In this document: piece after piece, positions 1 through 6,714 of the stretch | Position numbering within the stretch: position 1 is the stretch's first letter | How the letters are laid out: each line of letters starts with the position of its first letter | Origin: an uncultured Collinsella sp. | Lineage (GTDB): Bacteria > Actinomycetota > Coriobacteriia > Coriobacteriales > Coriobacteriaceae | Length of the DNA stretch: 6,938 nucleotides | Direction of reading: 5' to 3' | Assembly (NCBI GenBank): GCA_902490095.1 | Contig: CABUCQ010000112.1 | Span: 1 to 6,938 of the forward strand | The notes under the pieces: generated by a model | What the model was told of the DNA's origin: nothing | The model's input: the letters and a program-made list of their open reading frames with translations, nothing else | Databases searched by the model: none | Made by a program: the position numbers and the translations under genes

Positions 1-405
1 GACGGCGAGTTAGCCGGCAGGTCGGCATGTCAATCCTGGTCTAACAGAGCCTTAATTAAAGACATCACCGGTGCCACAAAGAGTGCCTTCATAGCCGCAT
101 CCTACGCATCCGCCGCATGCCTCACGAAACTCACCACCACACTCGCAGGCGCAGCCGCCCGTGGGATTACCCTTGAGGTTTATGTTGCCTCACCTCCGCG
201 CGATGACGCGAAAGCGATTTTTGCCGAGATGAACGTCGACTATTCCGTCAAGGCCAAAGGGCGGCTGTGCGCGGCCGTGATTGACGAGGAAACTGTCTGG
301 TACGGGACTATCCCGCTGCTGGCATTCCCCAAGAAAGAAGACCGCAGCATCCGTTTCAAAAGCAACGAAGTCGCCGCTGAGTTTTTGAGCGAAATCCAGC
401 AATGA
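1..405 (+). CDS. C-terminal part of a protein with a degenerate PLD-like domain (partial, 5' end outside window)
   Basis: Frame 1 is open from the first base to a TGA at 403-405, giving 134 residues with no start inside the window, so this is a gene end. The region from about residue 18 resembles the second half of a phospholipase-D-like (PLDc_2) domain: a strand and helix around IAASYASA, an 'AAARGITLEVYVASP' strand, then AVIDEETVWYG and a 'KKEDRSIRF..NEVAAEFL' tail. That tail is familiar from the C-terminus of helicase/ATPase-type proteins that end in a PLD domain. In active members the core reads HxKxxxxD followed by GSxN. Here D95 is kept, but the H and K positions are R88 and C90 and the GSxN is GTIP, so nuclease or transferase activity is unlikely. 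The parent protein could be a DNA helicase or a restriction/defence-type protein; the N-terminal part needed to decide is missing. It converges on the toxin gene at 527. Confidence 0.6.
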   Translation, partial: DGELAGRSACQSWSNRALIKDITGATKSAFIAASYASAACLTKLTTTLAGAAARGITLEVYVASPPRDDAKAIFAEMNVDYSVKAKGRLCAAVIDEETVWYGTIPLLAFPKKEDRSIRFKSNEVAAEFLSEIQQ

Positions 406-446
406 GGAGAACCGGGGGCCGCAGCAGCGAACGGGGCGCCCACATC

Positions 447-513
447 AGTTGCGGTGAAATAGGGACTGTTTTTGGCCAATCGACCGCAAATCAGTCCCTA
501 TTCCACCGCAACT
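447..513. repeat. REP-like hairpin repeat, copy 1
   Basis: Imperfect inverted repeat with 22-nt arms at 447-468 and 492-513 and a 23-nt loop. All pairs match except one A/C mismatch (457 with 503). The outer arm begins AGTTGCGGTG and ends CACCGCAACT. The loop carries GGCCAAT at 474-480. It lies between two convergent genes, 41 bases after the stop at 405 and 13 bases before the toxin stop at 527. There is no T-run on either side, so it is not a standard intrinsic terminator, though it could still end or protect both transcripts. A second copy is at 6715-6780. Confidence 0.85.
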
Positions 514-526
514 TGGAAATCGGCGA

Positions 527-835
527 TCAGCCCAGCGGACCCTGAAACAGTTCCTCATGCGAGCCCATTCTCACCAGCCTAATCACTGGGTTAGTCTTAT
601 GGGGAAGATAAAGAACGACCACATCGACCAAGCCATCGGATAGGTGGAAATCGATGTGGCCGTTGTAATTGCCGCCCGGGTTTGAGAGCTCGTGGGCGCC
701 GCACTCCGCCGGAAGCGACCCATGAGCCACAAGCTCTGCAACCGCCGCTTTAAACTCACTCTTTAGCTGCGGATGCATGCGCATCGTCCGTTTGTAATCC
801 GCCTTAAACTGAGCCTCGACTTTAATCTCAAACAT
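527..835 (-). CDS. yafQ: YafQ-family toxin (RelE/ParE superfamily mRNA interferase)
   Basis: 102 residues, slightly longer than E. coli YafQ (92). In this family the toxin is a ribosome-dependent endoribonuclease that cuts mRNA during translation and is held inactive by the DinJ antitoxin. Alignment by eye to E. coli YafQ places the functional residues in order: H48 (for H50), D62 and H64 (for D61 and H63), D71 (for D67), H93 (for H87) and F97 (for F91). The last three sit in the VVVLY and RMGSHEELF segments. The catalytic set is complete, so the toxin is probably active. The ATG at 835 lies two bases after the antitoxin stop. Its Shine-Dalgarno (GAGGA) lies inside the end of the antitoxin gene, implying translational coupling. 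Function is inferred from the family; the name is by homology. Confidence 0.88.
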   Translation of the reverse strand: MFEIKVEAQFKADYKRTMRMHPQLKSEFKAAVAELVAHGSLPAECGAHELSNPGGNYNGHIDFHLSDGLVDVVVLYLPHKTNPVIRLVRMGSHEELFQGPLG

Positions 836-837
836 CG

Positions 838-1137
838 CTAGTCCTCATCGAGGAACGACATAAGCTCATCAGCGTCGTTGAATGACGGGCTATCGTCCGG
901 CAAAATCCCCAACTCATGAGCCTCGGCGATTACCATGGCACGCCTCGTCGCTTCGTTGGGCACTTCCGCCCTTCCTACAATCTCAAAAGGAATCTTTCGC
1001 TGATTTACAAGCTGCCGAACGGCAAGATTGAGATAGGAATTGAGGCTGAGGCCGACCGAATCCAAGAACTCAGTCGCCTGCTCCTTGAGCCCCTCTTCGA
1101 TGCGAACCGTCGTAGGCTTAACCGTTGCAGTAGACAT
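838..1137 (-). CDS. dinJ: RelB/DinJ-family antitoxin
   Basis: 99 residues. The N-terminus (about 8-50) has the ribbon-helix-helix layout of RelB/DinJ antitoxins: a strand TTVRIEEGLKEQA, a helix, then SLNSYLNLAVRQLVNQRKIPFEI, ending in the typical 'K-(I/L)-PF-(E/D)' motif. In the family this part dimerises and binds the operator, and the C-terminal half wraps the toxin; here that half is acidic and ends FLDED. The gene precedes the toxin, the usual order, and the two stop/start codons are two bases apart (TAG-CG-ATG). A strong AGGAGGT Shine-Dalgarno lies at 1143-1149, five bases from the ATG, stronger than the toxin's own, which fits the need for antitoxin excess. Autoregulation through the inverted repeat at 1184-1219 is inferred. 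Confidence 0.88.
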   Translation of the reverse strand: MSTATVKPTTVRIEEGLKEQATEFLDSVGLSLNSYLNLAVRQLVNQRKIPFEIVGRAEVPNEATRRAMVIAEAHELGILPDDSPSFNDADELMSFLDED

Positions 1138-1167
1138 ACGCGACCTCCTCGCCTCGTCTTTTGCATC

Positions 1168-1173
1168 AGTATA
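1168..1173 (-). promoter_or_regulatory. Candidate -10 box of the dinJ-yafQ operon
   Basis: The minus strand reads TATACT here, 30 bases upstream of the antitoxin ATG, which leaves room for a short leader carrying the AGGAGGT ribosome site. The hexamer at a 17-base spacing (minus strand GGCAGT, 1191-1196) is a poor -35, so the promoter may be weak or depend on other contacts. It is the only good -10 match in the 113-base gap after the LOG gene. Confidence 0.45.
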
Positions 1174-1183
1174 CCCAATTTAG

Positions 1184-1219
1184 ATGGCAAACTGCCGTTA
1201 GATAGCATCAGATTGCCAT
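1184..1219. promoter_or_regulatory. Candidate operator of the toxin-antitoxin operon (inverted repeat)
   Basis: ATGGCAA at 1184-1190 is mirrored by TTGCCAT at 1213-1219, extended by CTG/CAG inside after one mismatch. The repeat covers the spacer and upstream part of the candidate dinJ promoter. A direct repeat GCATCAG also occurs at 1163-1169 and 1205-1211, 42 bp apart (about four helical turns). RelB/DinJ antitoxins bind palindromes at their own promoters, so this is a plausible binding site; the binding itself is inferred. Confidence 0.45.
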
Positions 1220-1250
1220 GCATATCCATGTCGCGGTGGGCACGATTGCT

Positions 1251-2009
1251 CTACATCAGCCCGCCGAGCGCAATGTCGACGGCTTCGTTGAGGTCGTCGG
1301 TAATGTGCACCAGCTCCGGATCGAGCGGGCTGATCATACCGGCGTCCATCACCGGACCGTTAAGCCAGTCGAATAGGCCCTGCCAGTACTCGGTACCCAC
1401 CAGCACAAGCGGCATGCGCTTAACCTTGTGCGTCTGCACCAGCGTGAGCACCTCGAACATCTCGTCGAGCGTGCCAAACCCGCCGGGAAACACAATAGCG
1501 CCCGAGCTGTATTTGACGAACATGGTCTTGCGCACAAAGAAGTAGCGGAAGTCCATACCGAGGTTCACATATTTGTTGAGCCCGTGCTCGTGCGGCAATT
1601 CAATGCCCAGGCCAACTGACTTGCCGTTGACGCTCGCCGCTCCCCTGTTGGCCGCTTCCATGATACCGGGGCCGCCACCGGTGATGACCGCCACGCCACG
1701 TTGCGCAATCTTGCGCCCGACGGTACGCGCCGCCTTGTAGAGCGGATCGGTCTTGGGCGTGCGGGCGCTGCCGAAGATGGTCACTGCGGGGCCAAGCTCG
1801 GCAAGCGCGCCAAAGCCGTCGACAAACTCTGCCTGAATGCGCAGCACACGCCACGGATCAGCATGCAGCCAGTCGGTCGACTCCTCGGGCGCCAGCAGGT
1901 TGGCGTACGTATTGTCCTTAGGAATCATGGGGCCGCGCATGACCACGGGGCCGCGGCGGTACGTCTCGTCGTAGGCCGGCTCGCCCTCAACATTCTCGTT
2001 CTTAATCAT
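1251..2009 (-). CDS. LOG family / TIGR00730 Rossmann-fold protein (putative nucleoside 5'-monophosphate phosphoribohydrolase)
   Basis: 252 residues from the chosen start. It carries both signature motifs of the LOG ('lysine decarboxylase-like', TIGR00730) family: GGGPGIMEAANRGA at 111-124 and PGGFGTLDE at 175-183, with FGSAR at 79-83 and RKTMF at 160-164. Characterised members hydrolyse the N-glycosidic bond of cytokinin riboside monophosphates or AMP, releasing base and ribose 5-phosphate. They are not lysine decarboxylases. The substrate here cannot be read from the sequence. Residues 1-50, before the Rossmann core, form an extra N-terminal region. The frame stays open upstream to 2213, but the start at 2009 is preferred because TAGGAG lies five bases before it and the upstream stretch is low-complexity and crosses a terminator. 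It lies downstream of tgt on the same strand. Confidence 0.88.
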   Translation of the reverse strand: MIKNENVEGEPAYDETYRRGPVVMRGPMIPKDNTYANLLAPEESTDWLHADPWRVLRIQAEFVDGFGALAELGPAVTIFGSARTPKTDPLYKAARTVGRKIAQRGVAVITGGGPGIMEAANRGAASVNGKSVGLGIELPHEHGLNKYVNLGMDFRYFFVRKTMFVKYSSGAIVFPGGFGTLDEMFEVLTLVQTHKVKRMPLVLVGTEYWQGLFDWLNGPVMDAGMISPLDPELVHITDDLNEAVDIALGGLM

Positions 2010-2014
2010 GGGTA

Positions 2015-2020
2015 CTCCTA
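2015..2020 (-). promoter_or_regulatory. Ribosome binding site fixing the LOG gene start
   Basis: The minus strand reads TAGGAG, five bases before the ATG at 2009. It begins only four bases after the terminator T-run, so the ribosome site is directly next to the termination point. This supports the 252-residue product over the longer open frame. Confidence 0.7.
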
Positions 2021-2024
2021 TCGA

Positions 2025-2072
2025 GAAAAAGAAAACGGGCGGGGTCGACGCCATGCGCCAAACACCCGCCCG
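2025..2072 (-). terminator. Intrinsic terminator or attenuator in the leader of the LOG gene
   Basis: On the minus strand CGGGCGGG (2072-2065) pairs with CCCGCCCG (2043-2036). An inner five-pair hairpin GGCGC-ATG-GCGTC (2059-2047, one G-T pair) fills the loop. The stem is followed at once by TTTTCTTTTTC (2035-2025). This is a canonical rho-independent terminator for transcripts coming from tgt. It ends 15 bases before the LOG start codon, so no promoter fits between it and the gene. It either partly separates tgt from LOG or acts as a regulated attenuator. Confidence 0.8.
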
Positions 2073-2220
2073 AACATCAACTATTCGGTATGGTACCCAC
2101 GATGCATCAAGTGCTTGCAAGCTATCGGTCAGCGGTCGCGCAGACGGTCTTAGCGAACGCGATGACCGGCCGGCGCTCGCCCTTGCCGTTGCCCGCGCTC
2201 TGCAAGCGCCCACGCCGCTC

Positions 2221-3360
<1,140 letters not shown>

Positions 3361-3397
3361 AAACTGGAACTCCTTGGTTGCGGTTCATACGCAAACC

Positions 3398-3403
3398 ATT
3401 ATA
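3398..3403 (-). promoter_or_regulatory. Candidate -10 box of tgt
   Basis: A perfect TATAAT on the minus strand, about 38 bases upstream of the tgt ATG, with AAGGAG (3375-3370) in between. No convincing -35 lies at 16-18 bases. The short inverted repeat CGGGCAACCCG (3404-3414) abuts the box on its upstream side. Confidence 0.55.
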
Positions 3404-3464
3404 CGGGCAACCCGCAAGGAGCACCGACTCGACAGAAACTGGCGCAAAGGGGTCATAGTCATTA

Positions 3465-3642
3465 GGGACGTTCTTAAACGACTAGTCGTCGGGGACAGTC
3501 TTCAGCGCCATCTTACAAAGGAGTGTCCCAATCTGCCGGCACTCAGGGACTGTCCCCAAGCGCCGGCAAGAGTGTCCCCTTCGACTAGTCATTTAAGAAC
3601 GTCCCCAACGACTACTTTTCTAAGAACGTCCCCAACGACTAC
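3465..3642. repeat. 27-bp-phased GTCCC/GGGAC repeat array with long inverted repeats
   Basis: GTCCC starts at 3525, 3552, 3574, 3601 and 3628 (steps of 27, 22, 27 and 27). The reverse motif GGGAC starts at 3465, 3492 and 3546 (steps of 27 and 54). Two units at 3594-3615 and 3621-3642 are identical over 22 bases. A 24-base inverted repeat with one mismatch joins 3465-3488 to 3582-3605, with the palindrome GACTAGTC inside each arm. An inner pair joins 3491-3500 to 3548-3557. No credible gene lies here. The array could be REP-like elements, relics of a small mobile element, or protein-binding iterons. Confidence 0.8.
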
Positions 3643-3667
3643 ATCCAACAGCCAAGGTAACGCCGAT

Positions 3668-3700
3668 GCTCTGGCAACGTCAGCGAGCGGTCGCCAGAGC
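3668..3700. repeat. Hairpin-forming inverted repeat next to the repeat array
   Basis: GCTCTGGC (3668-3675) pairs with GCCAGAGC (3693-3700). The segment 3656-3707 matches 6887-6938 at 35 of 52 positions without gaps (counted by eye), so it belongs to a module that recurs beside both GTCCC arrays. Confidence 0.6.
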
Positions 3701-3786
3701 GAACAAGTTGGCATGAAAAGAGGGCGGCATAGACCTTCTGGTCATGCCGCCCTCTTTGAATGACAAATTGTCGCTCTGGTGACCGC
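3687..3786. repeat. 15-bp inverted repeat flanking the terminator
   Basis: GCGGTCGCCAGAGCG (3687-3701) is matched in inverted orientation by CGCTCTGGTGACCGC (3772-3786), with one difference that still permits a G-T pair. The arms bracket the terminator hairpin at 3717-3757 almost symmetrically, with 15-base gaps on left and right. Confidence 0.65.
3717..3757. terminator. Bidirectional intrinsic terminator after the dehydrogenase gene
   Basis: AAAGAGGGCGGCAT (3717-3730) pairs perfectly with ATGCCGCCCTCTTT (3744-3757), continuing after one bulged A into GACC-TTCT-GGTC. The A-run on one side and T-run on the other make it work in either direction. On the minus strand it lies 72 bases past the dehydrogenase stop and would isolate that gene from tgt. 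Confidence 0.85.
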
Positions 3787-3799
3787 GCAGCGTCGGCCC

Positions 3800-3827
3800 G
3801 TTACGGCGTTTGGTAAAACGCCGTAAC
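3800..3827 (-). terminator. Hairpin directly after the dehydrogenase stop
   Basis: A perfect 12-bp stem GTTACGGCGTTT/AAACGCCGTAAC with a four-base loop begins two bases after the TAG of the dehydrogenase gene. It lacks a following T-run, so it may stabilise the 3' end or help the stronger terminator downstream at 3717-3757. Confidence 0.6.
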
Positions 3828-3829
3828 TC

Positions 3830-4630
3830 CTACGGCCGCTGGCCCATGCCACCCTCGAGGGTAACGGTCTCGCCGTTCATGTACTTAAAGTCGGGGCCGC
3901 AGAGCTGAACGACCACGCGGCCGATCTCCTTCTCGACGTCGCCGTAGTGGCCTGCCGGCGGCATGTGGACATTGGCCTTGAACGCCTCGGGATAGGCATC
4001 CTGGAAGTTCTCGAGCGCAGCGGTCCAAGCAAGCGGACAAACGATATTGACGTTGATGCCGTCCTTGCCCCACTCGTTGGCGGCAACGCGAGTCAGACCG
4101 CGGATGCCCTCCTTGGCGGCGGCATAGCTGCACTGGCCGTAGTTGCCAAACAGGCCGGCGCCCGAGGCAAAGTTGACCACGGAGCCCTTGGTCTCCTTCA
4201 GGTGCGGATAGGCCTTCTGCATGTACAGATAGGTAGCATACAGACCGGAGTAAATGGCCAGGTTAAACTGATCCATGGTGTGGTCGGCGATGGTCACACC
4301 CGAGGCGCTGGCCTGGGCGTTGTTGACGACGGCGTCGATGCGGCCGAACTCCTCAATGGCCTTGTCGATGACGTTCTGGACGACGGCCTCGTTGTCCTGA
4401 CCAGCCGAGACATCGGCCTGAACAGGCAGAACCTTGACGCCGTACTCGGCCTCGAGGGACTCCTTGGCGGCCTCGAGCTTGGCGACGTTGCGGCCGGTGA
4501 TAACGAGGTTCGCGCCCTCCTTGGCAAAAGCGATATCGATGCCGTAACCGATGGAGCCAGCGGAGCCGTCCTTAAGCGTGGCCTTGCCGCCGCCGGTGAC
4601 GATCACGGTCTTACCAGTGAAAAGTCCCAT
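3830..4630 (-). CDS. Short-chain dehydrogenase/reductase resembling 12alpha-hydroxysteroid dehydrogenase
   Basis: 266 residues, a classical SDR: TGGG at 12-15 for nucleotide binding, NNAQ at 103-106, and catalytic S156, Y169 and K173 (SYAAAK). TGRN at 45-48 places R47 after strand 2, suggesting NADP(H). From memory, segments such as NNAQAS, AIYSGLYAT, FASGAGLFG and the GETVTLEGGMGQRP ending match the bacterial bile-acid 12alpha-HSDH group, which oxidises the 12-hydroxyl of cholate-type bile acids. That substrate is an inference, and another steroid or small carbonyl compound is possible. The glycine loop TGGGKATLKDGSAGSIGYG is about eight residues longer than in the homologues I recall. The frame extends 16 residues upstream, but the start at 4630 has AAAGGA six bases before it and gives a normal SDR N-terminus. 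It is a single-gene unit ended by the terminators at 3717-3827. Confidence 0.9.
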   Translation of the reverse strand: MGLFTGKTVIVTGGGKATLKDGSAGSIGYGIDIAFAKEGANLVITGRNVAKLEAAKESLEAEYGVKVLPVQADVSAGQDNEAVVQNVIDKAIEEFGRIDAVVNNAQASASGVTIADHTMDQFNLAIYSGLYATYLYMQKAYPHLKETKGSVVNFASGAGLFGNYGQCSYAAAKEGIRGLTRVAANEWGKDGINVNIVCPLAWTAALENFQDAYPEAFKANVHMPPAGHYGDVEKEIGRVVVQLCGPDFKYMNGETVTLEGGMGQRP

Positions 4631-4924
4631 ATAAAGTCCTTTCAAATCGCGACGGGCGCACCCGCCGACTGCGCGCATCCAAATAAACGCGCCAAAAGCT
4701 GAAATGCAACTTTAACGGGTTCAAGCGAAAAATAAAGCCCATGGCAGGCGAACGGCGCAACGTCTTTCGGCGAAGGGAATGTCAAGTAAAAATTGGATAG
4801 AGTGGCCGAGTTTTTGCTATCGACGCAAGCCATCGAACACGTTTTGAAACTTTGCTGCGGCGCGCGGGAAGTCGGCGCGAGGCTTTATCATAGGGTGACA
4901 AACAACGATGAGGAGCACATACCT
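4631..4924. promoter_or_regulatory. Divergent promoter region between the dehydrogenase and the coiled-coil gene
   Basis: This 294-base gap is more AT-rich than the genes around it and must hold promoters for both directions. Pieces visible: AAAGGA (4642-4637) as the dehydrogenase ribosome site, a TTGCAT/TTTATT pair at 16-base spacing on the minus strand (weak), TATCAT at 4886-4891 on the plus strand without a good -35, and GAGGAG at 4910-4915 nine bases before the ATG at 4925. I cannot assign either promoter firmly and see no clear operator. Confidence 0.4.
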
Positions 4925-6688
4925 ATGACAGACGAGCTGGACCCCCAGACTCAACAGCATATTGATGATTCCGTAAACGTCGACGCAGATACTGACGCTG
5001 TGACCTGCGATGATATCGACATCGACGACCCCATCTTGGACGAAAGCGCTACGGCGGAAACCCCTGAAACAGAAAACGCCGACGAGGAAAACGACGATAC
5101 ACCCGCTCAGGACGACGCCCCCGTACAGGACGCCGCTCCGCAAGCTGCGGGTCCCATCGAGGTGTCTTCAGAAGAAGAGCTCGACGCCGTCATGGACTCC
5201 ATGATGGATGCTGTCAAAGCGATGAAGGATGCTGTCGCCGATGCCGACGTTGACGCCGAGGAAGAAGAGGCCGCTGAGGCCGCCTCGACCTTTGTGCCCG
5301 GCGAGACTCCGGTTGCCGACCAGGGCAGTACCATGCCCTCGTTTCTGCAGCTCGAGCATCCCACGATTGGCGCCGATGCGGTCGATCCGCACGCAGCAGG
5401 CTTTTCTGTGGTCGAGGGCGGTACCGGCAATATCGCCGCGCCGCAGGCTGCCGATGCGGACTCTGCCGACACCGCTCGCCCGACCGCCCCGCACTCCCCC
5501 GCCGCGAACCGCGATCTGGGGACCGCTGTCTCGAACACTGCGAACGCCGTGGGCACCTTTATCGCCCAGGGCGCCTCGGCCATGCGCGAGATGAACGCCG
5601 CGAAAAAGGCACTTGCCGATGCCCGCGCCCACCTGGCCGAACTTGAGCAGCGCATTGCCGATCAGGCCGAGGAACTCGAGACGCGCCAGGATATCGCAGG
5701 CCGCTACGACCAGATCGTCGCCGACCAGCGCCAGGCGATCGCCACAGCGCAAAAGACCGCTGCGGCAGCCGAGATTGACCGTGATGCCCATGCCGCCAAA
5801 GCGACAGAGCTCAAGGGTCAGTTCGAACAAATGAAGACAGAGGATGACGCGACTGAGCTCCGTCTGAAGGCCGCGCTCGACGCCGTGGAGGCCCGCGAGG
5901 CGAGCTCACGCGAGACTGGCAACCGCCTCGTTCGACGTCTTGAGGATTCCAAGCGCATCCGCGACAAGGTGAAGGCAGAGCGAGACGCCGGCATTGCCGC
6001 CGCACAACAAACCGTCGACGCCACGCGCGCCCAGCTCGAGACGCTACGTCATGAGTACGCCGAGCTGCAACGCAATCCCTCGGCAAATCCCGCCAACTAT
6101 ACGGTGCGCACCAGCGAACTCTCGATGCAGATCTCCGACACGGCAGATGCCCTGCGTAAAGCCGAAGAAGATGTCCCGCGCATCACCGCCGATCTTGAGC
6201 ACTCGCTTGCCGCAGCCGAGCAGGCCGTCGAGCAGGCTCAAGCCCCTATCGCCGACGCAAAACGCGCGCACCAAGCCGTGACGACCGAAGCCGATGCCGC
6301 GCGCGACGAGTTGCAGACGGCAAAGACTGCCGCCGCGACGCGCCAGCGCGAACTGCGCGAGAAAATCGCCGCCGAGGACAAGGCACGCCACGACCAAGAG
6401 CAGACCATCGCCAACGCCCAAGCAGATGCCGCACACGCGCAGTCGATCATCGAACAGGCGACCGAGGTGCACGACCACCCAGAGATCACTGAGTCGCTTG
6501 CAGGATCCTTGGCCCGCGACAAAGCCGAATACGCCGAGACCGAGCGAGAAGTCGCCCAGCTCGAGGCCACCGAGGACGCGGTGCGCGAGCGTACCCGCGA
6601 CTCACGCATCAAATTCACCGGCGCCATCGTCTGCATAGTCGCCGCAATCCTGGTGATCATCCTGGTCTGGCTGTTCGCAAGCAAGTAA
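4925..6688 (+). CDS. Uncharacterised tail-anchored coiled-coil protein with an acidic N-terminus
   Basis: 587 residues, no recognised enzyme motif. Four zones are visible. Residues 1-120 are very acidic and low-complexity, with many D, E and A and short runs such as AEEEEAAEAA. Residues 121-215 form a Pro/Ala/Gly-rich linker (STFVPGETPV..., APHSPAANRD). Residues about 217-560 are almost continuous heptad-like helix rich in A, E, Q, R and K, broken at about 384-393 (NPSANPANYT). Residues 564-584 form a single hydrophobic segment followed by only ASK. There is no signal peptide, so the protein is probably a C-tail-anchored membrane protein with the coiled coil in the cytoplasm. The frame extends 44 residues upstream, but the ATG at 4925 has GAGGAG nine bases before it and the upstream part is unlike the rest. 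Roles in cell envelope, division or chromosome organisation are conceivable, but none is shown. It stands alone and is divergent from the dehydrogenase. Confidence 0.85.
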   Translation: MTDELDPQTQQHIDDSVNVDADTDAVTCDDIDIDDPILDESATAETPETENADEENDDTPAQDDAPVQDAAPQAAGPIEVSSEEELDAVMDSMMDAVKAMKDAVADADVDAEEEEAAEAASTFVPGETPVADQGSTMPSFLQLEHPTIGADAVDPHAAGFSVVEGGTGNIAAPQAADADSADTARPTAPHSPAANRDLGTAVSNTANAVGTFIAQGASAMREMNAAKKALADARAHLAELEQRIADQAEELETRQDIAGRYDQIVADQRQAIATAQKTAAAAEIDRDAHAAKATELKGQFEQMKTEDDATELRLKAALDAVEAREASSRETGNRLVRRLEDSKRIRDKVKAERDAGIAAAQQTVDATRAQLETLRHEYAELQRNPSANPANYTVRTSELSMQISDTADALRKAEEDVPRITADLEHSLAAAEQAVEQAQAPIADAKRAHQAVTTEADAARDELQTAKTAAATRQRELREKIAAEDKARHDQEQTIANAQADAAHAQSIIEQATEVHDHPEITESLAGSLARDKAEYAETEREVAQLEATEDAVRERTRDSRIKFTGAIVCIVAAILVIILVWLFASK

Positions 6689-6714
6689 ACCAGCTGCCAA
6701 AAAACGCTCAACGC

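Noticed and set aside
2010..2213. N-terminal extension of the LOG protein by 68 residues
   Set aside because: The extension is R/A/S-rich and would be encoded across the terminator hairpin and T-run. The ATG at 2009 has a good TAGGAG at five bases and begins a normal family N-terminus.
3361..3460. preQ1 riboswitch upstream of tgt
   Set aside because: The leader after the candidate -10 is only about 30 bases, too short for the known preQ1 aptamers, and no matching pseudoknot sequence was seen.
3465..3642. CRISPR array
   Set aside because: Units are only about 27 bp in total with a short shared core, occur in both orientations and have no unique spacers of constant length. No cas genes are nearby.
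3947..4702. Plus-strand open frame opposite the dehydrogenase (251 codons)
   Set aside because: Antisense shadow of a clear SDR gene, dominated by G, L, V and D with no motif or convincing ribosome site.
4793..4924. N-terminal extension of the coiled-coil protein by 44 residues
   Set aside because: No ribosome site precedes the ATG at 4793, and the composition (Cys, Leu, basic) differs from the acidic N-terminus that starts at 4925 after GAGGAG.
5168..5830. Minus-strand open frames inside the coiled-coil gene
   Set aside because: They are G/R/S-rich shadows without ribosome sites or recognisable domains. The plus-strand frame has coherent architecture and a membrane anchor.
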